Assembly: GCA_020354105.1 (NCBI GenBank)
Contig: CP070642.1
Location: 1,589,270 to 1,595,747, forward strand
Origin: Chloroflexota bacterium
GTDB lineage: Bacteria > Chloroflexota > Dehalococcoidia > GIF9 > UBA5629
Direction of reading: 5' to 3'
Length of the DNA stretch: 6,478 nt
In this document: piece after piece, positions 1 through 5,653 of the stretch
Position numbering within the stretch: the first letter of the stretch is position 1
Layout of the letters: every line of letters starts with the position of its first letter
Translations under genes and position numbers: made by a program
Notes under the pieces: generated by a model
The model's input: the letters and a program-made list of their open reading frames with translations, nothing else
The model's database searches: none
What the model was told of the DNA's origin: nothing

Positions 1-1
1 A

Positions 2-1102
2 CCCAAAGCAGGACTTGGGCGCCTATTAAGACGAGCATTAGATTTGTTAAGAAAAAATGCCGTAACAAGATGGTTTCTTATGTCATTTGAGACATTCCTG
101 ACGTTAGTTACTGCCATAAGGTTGAAAAGGAATTTGTCAATCGATATTATCCACCTGAGAGATGGTGAACCTTACCTGTTCCTGCCGCACATTCTTTGCT
201 TGCCACTCAAAGATTACAGATGGTTGATATCATTAACCGCGAGCAATATTTACCTTCCTGAGGAGATAAAAAGCTTCAAGCTGCTAGTTTATACCACTGT
301 AGTTAAAGCCCTTAATAATAGGATGTGGAGACCACTGTATAATTTGAGTCTGAAAAGGAACAGTTTCTATTTTGCCGTACAGAATAAAGTGGCTCAGGTG
401 GACTATAGCAATTATATGGGACGCGTATTTGACGGCAGGGTAGAATGCTTACCAGTGGGTGTGAGCGAGGAAGTGGAAATAATTCCCAAAGGGGAAGCCA
501 GAAAGCATCTGGGTTTACCTTCAGACAAGCTAATACTTCTAACGTTTGGTGCCTTCCATTCAGGCAAAGACATTGGGACTGTGTTCCGTGCGCTTAAAGA
601 TTTGCCGGAGGTATATCTTGTTCATGCCGGTAGCCAAGCATTCGGGCTGGGTATAAATCTGGAGGAAGTGGCCAGAAGTTATATCGATGCAGATAGAGCA
701 TCCATCAGGGATTATTACGTACCTGAAGCCGAGAAGCCTTATTACTTCTTTTCTGCTGATGCTGCTATTCTTTCTTATACCAGGCAGTTTCTATCTACGT
801 CCAGTCTGCTCTGGGAGGCATGCCGTTTCGGCACACCTGTTATTGCCAGCGATAATGGTCAACTTAAGGAGTTAGTGGAGACCTACCAGCCGGGGCTGCT
901 CTTCAAAGCCCAAGATGCGGATTCTTTGAGGGAGGCAGTCACGCGTTTTATCAACCTTAAGCCTCCGGAGATAAAGGCGCTGAAAAACAACTGCCACATG
1001 TTTGCCAATGAGTTTTCCCACGAAAAATGGGCTCAGAAATGCATCGCAATCTATGTTAACCTCTTGGCAAGAGACGCAAGATTACACCCCCCCCTTAGTT
1101 AA
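2..1102 (+). CDS. GT-B fold glycosyltransferase (GT4-like), 5'-truncated
   Basis: This frame is open from the left edge of the window to TAA at 1100-1102, giving 366 visible codons. A TTG at 44 could be read as a start, but the frame continues upstream without a stop and no ribosome-binding site precedes it, so I treat the gene as cut by the window. Residues below are counted from that TTG. The segment IDIIHLRDGEP (33-43) is the end of an N-terminal Rossmann-like half that in GT4 enzymes lies about 80-100 residues in, so roughly 50-70 codons are probably missing. The C-terminal nucleotide-sugar domain has the strand and loop LLTFGAFHSGKD (165-176) and the donor-site segment WEACRFGTPVIASDNG (257-272) followed by LKELV (274-278). 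It should transfer a sugar from an NDP-sugar to a growing glycan at the cytoplasmic face. Donor and acceptor cannot be told. The first Glu of the usual E-x7-E pair is absent (Leu at the expected place). A run of eight C lies just before the stop. Confidence 0.85.
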   Translation, partial: PKAGLGRLLRRALDLLRKNAVTRWFLMSFETFLTLVTAIRLKRNLSIDIIHLRDGEPYLFLPHILCLPLKDYRWLISLTASNIYLPEEIKSFKLLVYTTVVKALNNRMWRPLYNLSLKRNSFYFAVQNKVAQVDYSNYMGRVFDGRVECLPVGVSEEVEIIPKGEARKHLGLPSDKLILLTFGAFHSGKDIGTVFRALKDLPEVYLVHAGSQAFGLGINLEEVARSYIDADRASIRDYYVPEAEKPYYFFSADAAILSYTRQFLSTSSLLWEACRFGTPVIASDNGQLKELVETYQPGLLFKAQDADSLREAVTRFINLKPPEIKALKNNCHMFANEFSHEKWAQKCIAIYVNLLARDARLHPPLS

Positions 1103-1241
1103 AAGAAATAGGCTAGTTGGTAGCTAAGAAGCGATAATGAGTTCTAATGTCTGTTTTTTTACCCACTATATTATCCACTTCCTCTAAGCGGCAGTTCATG
1201 AAGCGCAGATTTTAGTTTTTATGTCCCAAGTTGCCATCTAA
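1103..1241. other. Intergenic region between convergent genes
   Basis: This 139-bp stretch lies between the stop of the glycosyltransferase and the stop of the minus-strand methyltransferase. It is AT-rich, with a T7 tract at about 1153-1159 and a T-rich run near 1211-1220. I found only 3-5 bp stems near these tracts (for example GCTA/TAGC around 1112-1124), so I do not call an intrinsic terminator. No ORF of note is present. Confidence 0.6.
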
Positions 1242-2057
1242 TCATTCTCTACGAAGTAAGTCAAACCAGTTGAAATCGCCGTTATGGAATTCGTGATAGA
1301 GTACCACATCAAACTTTGCTGGTTCCAAACGACGTAAAAGCTTAGGCAGGTCATACCATTCCATCCAAGGAGTCCCTGGCCCGTCGGTAAACTCGCCCCA
1401 AACGCTGAAGGGCAAGCGTCCTTCTCTAACCCATCGCTTCTTAGGGTAAGCCAGTTCAATCCAGCGGCCGCCGATTTTGAGATGCTTCAGGAGTTCCTGT
1501 GCTTCTCTACGCGCTACCTCAAATGGTGCATTAATTAGTGAACCTAAACACAATATCACGTCGAAGTCTTGGTCAAGCGAGTAGAGTGATTCGATATCCT
1601 TCATGTAGAAGAACCTTGCAGAAGGTATCTCGAGTATTTTACACAGTCGCTTGATAACCTGTACATTAACCTCCACTATATCCAGAAAGGTGACTGTGGC
1701 ACCATGTTGGGCGAAGTATATGCTATCGAAACCTAGACCGCATCCCACATCAAGAACCCTCTTGCCTTGCAAAGCACTGGCATACAGGATGTTATACCAA
1801 CCTCTGATGGCAAATGCGTCCCCTTTGGTATACGCCTGACGTCCACCCGACCAAAACCTCAGGAATTCATCATCAGAAAGAGTAAGTAATTCGTCAGCCC
1901 GAATTCTAGCATCGCCTCCTGGTATTTCAATCCACTTGACTCGTAATGTTTCGAATGGTTTCTCCCAACTGATGGGAGTATAGCTCCCACTTAGCTGTCG
2001 GAACCACTGTTTTGCTCGAAACAAAAGGGGTTTTAATATATCTGGAGATTTGGCCAT
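1242..2057 (-). CDS. Class I SAM-dependent methyltransferase
   Basis: This 271-aa protein is a Rossmann-fold methyltransferase that should use S-adenosylmethionine in the cytoplasm. Motif I is VLDVGCGLGF (101-110), the SAM-binding glycine loop. The acidic residue that binds the ribose is probably D126 in TFLDI. D154 follows motif III. FDVILCLGSL (165-174) fits motif IV, and LKIGGRWIELAY (193-204) is the post-motif strand seen in sugar and small-molecule methyltransferases. About 95 residues precede the core and a Trp-rich tail (WMEWYDL, FNWFDLL) follows it; both may shape the acceptor site. The ATG at 2057 is supported by a purine-rich site 11 nt upstream. The gene is opposed to all its neighbours: it converges with the glycosyltransferase and diverges from the FkbM gene, so it is a separate transcription unit. 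Given the context, O-methylation of a sugar or sugar precursor is likely, but the substrate is inferred, not shown. Confidence 0.85.
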   Translation of the reverse strand: MAKSPDILKPLLFRAKQWFRQLSGSYTPISWEKPFETLRVKWIEIPGGDARIRADELLTLSDDEFLRFWSGGRQAYTKGDAFAIRGWYNILYASALQGKRVLDVGCGLGFDSIYFAQHGATVTFLDIVEVNVQVIKRLCKILEIPSARFFYMKDIESLYSLDQDFDVILCLGSLINAPFEVARREAQELLKHLKIGGRWIELAYPKKRWVREGRLPFSVWGEFTDGPGTPWMEWYDLPKLLRRLEPAKFDVVLYHEFHNGDFNWFDLLRRE

Positions 2058-2068
2058 GTCTATTTTTG

Positions 2069-2076
2069 CCCTCTCT
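2069..2076 (-). promoter_or_regulatory. Ribosome-binding site of the minus-strand methyltransferase
   Basis: Read on the minus strand this is AGAGAGGG, 11 nt before the ATG at 2057. It is the clearest Shine-Dalgarno-like site in the window and it supports the chosen start. The spacing is slightly long. Confidence 0.5.
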
Positions 2077-2155
2077 GTTTAAAATGGAACTTGTATTCAC
2101 GCCCAACTTAAGTGAAGAATACTGTTGAATGTAAGATTAAATCCAATCAGGGGTC

Positions 2156-2164
2156 ATTATACCA
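2156..2164 (-). promoter_or_regulatory. Extended -10 promoter for the minus-strand methyltransferase
   Basis: On the minus strand this reads TGGTATAAT: a perfect bacterial -10 hexamer (TATAAT) with the TGn extension directly upstream. The -35 position is poor (about TACCTC with 17-bp spacing), as is usual for extended -10 promoters. Transcription would start near 2149, giving an untranslated leader of roughly 90 nt before the ATG at 2057. The orientation and distance fit the gene. Confidence 0.5.
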
Positions 2165-2169
2165 AGTGG

Positions 2170-2198
2170 CTGCAAAAAGAGGTATCCTTGTGGATAAT
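2170..2198 (+). promoter_or_regulatory. Candidate plus-strand sigma-70-type promoter
   Basis: CTGCAA (2170-2175) and GATAAT (2193-2198) are separated by 17 bp. The -10 matches 5 of 6 consensus positions and the -35 matches 3 of 6. Transcription from about 2205 would give a leader of about 200 nt ahead of the FkbM gene. It lies back-to-back with the minus-strand promoter. Such matches are common by chance in AT-rich DNA. Confidence 0.25.
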
Positions 2199-2360
2199 TG
2201 ATGCAAGGTAGTTATTATGCAACATTATTTTTTTTATTCCTATTAGCACGAAATTTGGCTCTATTTCAGGCTAGTCAACTGGTGATACGTTACTGTAGTC
2301 ATGGTAGTTATAAAAGAATCTTCAACAGATGCCTCCCTAACTTTGTAAAAAGGCAAGATA

Positions 2361-2369
2361 TGTTAGAAT
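2361..2369 (+). promoter_or_regulatory. Candidate extended -10 promoter for the FkbM operon
   Basis: The sequence TGTTAGAAT is a TGn-extended -10 (TAGAAT, 5 of 6). TTGTAA at 2343-2348 is a possible -35, but the spacing is only 15 bp. Transcription would start near 2376, about 27 nt before the ATG at 2403, and would drive the three-gene unit. This is a competitor to the candidate at 2170-2198. Confidence 0.3.
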
Positions 2370-2402
2370 ATTATTCGGTAGAACAGTTGACGTGAGATTG
2401 AT

Positions 2403-3344
2403 ATGAGACAAAACCATCTTGTGAACCGGTTGAAAACCGCGGCTTTCAAAGCTTTTGTAACCCTTGTTAAACCTTTATGGGGTAAGGGCTTTGGTAGGAT
2501 TCCTCCAATAGGAGCTGTTTACAAATATTTGTATCGCAGTCTAGCGGCAAAAGAACTAGTGTTACAGGTTCAAGGCGGCAGAATGATTACCCGGGCATCA
2601 GTGTTTGACGGAATTGCAAACGAGTTACTCTATCGCAGCGGTTACGAACAGTACGAAACCAAATTATTTAGGCAATATGTCACTGCTGATATGACTGTTG
2701 TTGATATAGGAGCTAATGTCGGATACTACACACTGCTGGCAGCCAAGCTGGTCGGCGCCAAAGGTAAGGTATTCGCCTTCGAACCTGAACCGGAGAATTA
2801 TGCCTTGCTGGTGAGAAATATAAAGATGAATGGTTATAAAAACGCTATTCCTGAGAGAAAGGCTGTCTCCAACAAGACCGGAAAAGCCAACTTGTTTCTT
2901 AATAAAGAAACTGGCGCTCATGGCTTATTGTCTGATCGCGAAGGCATTATAGGAACGATGACAGTAGAGACTGTAAGTCTGGACGAATATTTTAAGGGTA
3001 AAGAACATCCCATAGATATAATCAAGATAGACGTTGAAGGAGCAGAGTTGGCAGTTCTACGAGGAATGCAAAATATAATTAAGAACAATGCTGACTTGAA
3101 GATTTTTACTGAATTATTCTGGCCTGTAGGTCTTCATAAATCCGATTTCTCTCCCCGGGAATACTGGGATAGGCTCGTTGAGATTGGGTTCAAGTGTATT
3201 TATTTTATAAACGAACAGGAACAAAGACTGGAGACAGCCGATTTTTCCTTGATAATGAGATACTGTGAGGGTGCAGTAGCTGAAAAGTTTCTCAGTCCTA
3301 ACCTACTCTGTGCCAAATCGCCTTTGAAAGCGAGCGACCGTTGA
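2403..3344 (+). CDS. FkbM-family SAM-dependent methyltransferase
   Basis: This 313-aa protein matches the FkbM methyltransferase family, soluble enzymes that O-methylate hydroxyl groups on polyketides and sugars and are frequent in polysaccharide loci. Motif I is VVDIGANVGYYT (99-110). FEPEP (126-130) carries the acidic SAM-ribose ligand. The family signature IDIIKIDVEGAE (204-215) is followed by LRGMQ. A basic, partly hydrophobic N-terminal region of about 95 residues precedes the core and is longer than in minimal family members; it may contact membrane or partner proteins. The ATG at 2403 is the only good start: an in-frame stop lies at 2388-2390 and only ATT (2397) would be an alternative. 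The ribosome-binding site is weak (GTGA at 2392-2395). The stop overlaps the start of the next gene, so the two should be co-transcribed. The acceptor is inferred to be a sugar of the local glycan. Confidence 0.9.
   Translation: MRQNHLVNRLKTAAFKAFVTLVKPLWGKGFGRIPPIGAVYKYLYRSLAAKELVLQVQGGRMITRASVFDGIANELLYRSGYEQYETKLFRQYVTADMTVVDIGANVGYYTLLAAKLVGAKGKVFAFEPEPENYALLVRNIKMNGYKNAIPERKAVSNKTGKANLFLNKETGAHGLLSDREGIIGTMTVETVSLDEYFKGKEHPIDIIKIDVEGAELAVLRGMQNIIKNNADLKIFTELFWPVGLHKSDFSPREYWDRLVEIGFKCIYFINEQEQRLETADFSLIMRYCEGAVAEKFLSPNLLCAKSPLKASDR
3341..3344 (+). promoter_or_regulatory. TTGA stop-start overlap (translational coupling)
   Basis: The TGA that ends the FkbM gene (3342-3344) shares bases with the TTG that starts the membrane-protein gene (3341-3343). 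No good Shine-Dalgarno site precedes the TTG (only GAGCG nearby), so re-initiation by ribosomes finishing FkbM is the likely way this gene is translated. The next in-frame ATG falls inside the first membrane helix, which argues for the TTG. Confidence 0.6.
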
Positions 3345-5647
3345 TTCCACCTAACGATTGGGAGATAAAAAAGTGTTTATTAATCTGCCTGAGCTTTTTG
3401 TTAGTCATGCTTGGACTAACGGGCTTGGCTATTTTCGGAGTTAGCATTCCCGTCTTACAACAGGTTGCAGGTTTTCTTTTTCTTACCTTTGTTCCCGGTA
3501 TCCTTCTGCTCAGGACTATCAAAGTCCATAATATAAACGTCATCGAAAGCCTGCTTTACATAGTTGGCTTGAGTATCGCCTTTGCTATGGCGATAGGCGT
3601 AATATTAAACTTTGTCCTGCCACTTTTAGGAGTTTTACATCCCATCACTGTCTTTCCGGTGATAACTGCTGTAACCATAGCTCTACTGTTATTAGGCATC
3701 GTGGCTTATAAGAGAGACAAAACCTTTATTCCGGCTAGACCTATGTCTGAGAAGGGGAAGGGAAGTGCAAAGGTGGGACTTGGTATCAAGATTAGCCCAA
3801 TTTTATTGGCTGTCTTATTGCCTCTACTCGCCATACTGGGAACCAGCCTGGTCAACGCTTACCAAAAAAACATTCTGATTATGATACTTATTTTCATTAT
3901 CACCATCATAATAGGGCTTGTCGCCTTCAATAGATTTATTCCACGCCAAGTTTATCCCTTTATGATAGCCGCCATGGCCGTCTCATTGTTATATCAGACT
4001 ACTCTAATATCTAACTATTTGGTGGGTAGCGATATTCACGAGGAGTACTATCTTGCAAAGCTTGTATTAGAAAGTGGCTATTGGAGCGCTTCTATTGCCA
4101 GAACTGTGAACTCATGCTTGAGCATTGTCCTGCTGGCACCTGTCTATTCACTGCTTCTTAATATGGACATCATCTGGCTATTTAAAATAGTCTATCCGCT
4201 TTTATTCTGCCTGGTGCCATTGGCACTCTATCGCATCTTTCGACTTCAAATCGGCTCACAATATGCTTTCTTGGCTACATTCTTTTTCATTGCTATGCCC
4301 ATGTTTTTCATGGACATGACCCAGCTTGCCAGACAGCAAATATCGGAACTTTTTTTCGCCCTGGTGATATTACTCATGATAGACCGCAGGTTAGCAATGG
4401 TGCAGAGGACAATCCTGGTCATTATCTTTGGACTCGGCGTCATCGTATCTCACTATGGCCTGGGCACCGGCTATACAATAGGCTATATTACTCTTGGCAT
4501 GCTGGTGCTTATGCTTATTAAAAGTCGCTTTGGTCGGAATATATGGCAGCGGCTAATAGGAAGCACCAATTCCTTGCCCGATGATTTGACATCAAAAGGA
4601 GCCTTCGATAGGAAAGCCATTGCTATCATTGTTGGCGTAAGTCTGATTTTTATGTTTACCTATTATGGAGCTGTTGCTTCTGGCACAGGTCTTAGCGGTG
4701 TCCGTGTTGCCACAGACATAGCACAGGGAACAATTCAAATAGATATCTCAGCGAAGGAACAGCTGGTTCGAACTGCTATCGGGCTTGATTTTCTCGGAGC
4801 ATCAACGGGAGCGAAAATATGGCGAATACTACAATATATTGTCGAGCTTTGCCTTATCGTGGGTTTTCTCCGACTTGTATTCCGTCCAGCAACTCTAGGT
4901 AAATTGAAAGCCGAATACATTTCGCTAACCGTGGTAAGCGCCATAATTCTGCTGGGCATCTTTATTTTGCCGTCAAATTTCCAAGCCTATGGCATGGGGG
5001 TGACACGTATCTGGCATGTAAGCCTGCTCATCACAGCTCCTCTACTTCTCTTCGGCGGCGAAACGATTGCGTATGGTATTATGAAGCTGGGGCGGCTATT
5101 TCGAAAGAACACTGTAACCTCGGCAGTAAAAAATAACAGTACAGTGCTACTGCGTTCTGTAGTTCTTATTGTCCTGATACCATATTTTCTATTCAACAGT
5201 GGACTTATCTTCGAGCTTAGCCGAAGCCAGACCACCAATTTTATCAATATGCCTTACTCCATAGTGCTCTCCAGTCATCGATTAGACCTGAACACCGTCT
5301 TTACCGCGCAGGATTTAATTGCCGCCACTTGGCTCTCCAACATGGCAGAAGAAGATGAACCAGTTTATGTTGACCATCACAGCAGTAGATTGTTCACAAA
5401 TCAGATAGAATTTCCTATCGATGCAAAAGAACTGACTCATGACACAACAAGCTTAGATAGACCCGGCTACTTTTACTTAAGAGCATGGAACACTGAGAAC
5501 GAAGCTCTTACGTTTACCAGTGGCTATGGCTCAAGACAGAGCATCAGCTTTGATAAATTATCCTGGTTTAAAGAAATAATGAAAACATCTGATACTATCT
5601 ACAGCAACGGCGATGCACAGGTATTGATTCAGAGTAAAATTGAGTAG
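3341..5647 (+). CDS. Polytopic membrane protein, DUF2206-like, putative GT-C glycosyltransferase
   Basis: This 768-aa protein has about 18 hydrophobic segments (near 11-34, 40-57, 67-89, 103-122, 152-171, 177-196, 204-222, 257-275, 277-297, 306-325, 333-347, 356-371, 376-393, 424-443, 494-513, 527-545, 557-579, 604-624). A hydrophilic C-terminal domain of about 144 residues follows. It resembles the uncharacterised DUF2206 family, recognised from VGSDIHEEYYLAK (228-240), LARQQISELF (329-338), VSHYGLG (369-375) and TRIWH (555-559). GT-C enzymes transfer sugars from polyprenyl-phosphate carriers outside the membrane and carry acidic residues in an external loop. D231, E234 and E235 lie in the loop after helix 7. 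Basic loops (123-150, 348-355, 394-402, 584-589) put that loop and the C-terminal domain outside if 257-275 is a non-crossing amphipathic or re-entrant segment. The first 200 residues form an extra six-helix module. The C-terminus (YFYLRAWN 710-717, IYSNGDAQV 753-761) looks like the external tail of such transferases. The TTG start overlaps the FkbM stop, and the next gene follows after 6 nt. The enzymatic role is inferred. Confidence 0.8.
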   Translation: MIPPNDWEIKKCLLICLSFLLVMLGLTGLAIFGVSIPVLQQVAGFLFLTFVPGILLLRTIKVHNINVIESLLYIVGLSIAFAMAIGVILNFVLPLLGVLHPITVFPVITAVTIALLLLGIVAYKRDKTFIPARPMSEKGKGSAKVGLGIKISPILLAVLLPLLAILGTSLVNAYQKNILIMILIFIITIIIGLVAFNRFIPRQVYPFMIAAMAVSLLYQTTLISNYLVGSDIHEEYYLAKLVLESGYWSASIARTVNSCLSIVLLAPVYSLLLNMDIIWLFKIVYPLLFCLVPLALYRIFRLQIGSQYAFLATFFFIAMPMFFMDMTQLARQQISELFFALVILLMIDRRLAMVQRTILVIIFGLGVIVSHYGLGTGYTIGYITLGMLVLMLIKSRFGRNIWQRLIGSTNSLPDDLTSKGAFDRKAIAIIVGVSLIFMFTYYGAVASGTGLSGVRVATDIAQGTIQIDISAKEQLVRTAIGLDFLGASTGAKIWRILQYIVELCLIVGFLRLVFRPATLGKLKAEYISLTVVSAIILLGIFILPSNFQAYGMGVTRIWHVSLLITAPLLLFGGETIAYGIMKLGRLFRKNTVTSAVKNNSTVLLRSVVLIVLIPYFLFNSGLIFELSRSQTTNFINMPYSIVLSSHRLDLNTVFTAQDLIAATWLSNMAEEDEPVYVDHHSSRLFTNQIEFPIDAKELTHDTTSLDRPGYFYLRAWNTENEALTFTSGYGSRQSISFDKLSWFKEIMKTSDTIYSNGDAQVLIQSKIE

Positions 5648-5653
5648 CAAACA

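Larger units (their letters stand above)
2058..2402. other. Divergent intergenic region between two methyltransferase genes
   Basis: This 345-bp region separates the divergent starts of the minus-strand methyltransferase and the FkbM methyltransferase. It contains a good minus-strand extended -10 (2156-2164), two weaker plus-strand promoter candidates (2170-2198 and 2361-2369) and a T8 tract at 2228-2235. It also contains an open frame from ATG 2201 to TGA 2395 that I do not accept as a gene. No tRNA, terminator hairpin or strong palindromic operator was found. It is the only stretch longer than 300 bp without an accepted gene. Confidence 0.7.

Noticed and set aside
44..46. TTG at 44 as the true start of the glycosyltransferase
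   Set aside because: The frame is open to the window edge with protein-like sequence upstream, there is no ribosome-binding site, and the N-terminal GT-B half would be too short.
1112..1220. Intrinsic terminator between the convergent genes (T7 at 1153-1159, or the T-rich run at 1211-1220)
   Set aside because: Stems directly before the T tracts are only 3-5 bp with weak GC content. The TTCATGAA palindrome at about 1195-1202 does not extend into a longer stem.
1238..1459. Other open frames opposite or inside the five genes (for example 1238-1459 minus, 4987-5247 minus, 6167-6403 minus)
   Set aside because: They overlap well-supported genes, have no recognisable domains or ribosome-binding sites, and look like shadow frames.
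2207..2311. Direct repeat GGTAGTTAT at 2207-2215 and 2303-2311, and ATGCAA at 2201-2206 and 2217-2222
   Set aside because: These are short matches in AT-rich DNA. They are expected by chance and do not form an array or a symmetric operator.
2308..2316. TTATAAAAG as an archaeal-type TATA box for the FkbM gene
   Set aside because: It would place the start about 65 nt before the ATG and no BRE-like element is clear. The minus-strand TGGTATAAT favours bacterial-type promoters in this region.
2201..2395. 64-codon ORF as an annotated gene
   Set aside because: It has no Shine-Dalgarno site, no recognised family and an AT-rich composition that favours chance open frames. The best upstream promoter candidate would start transcription at or after its ATG. 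It is kept only as a low-interest finding.
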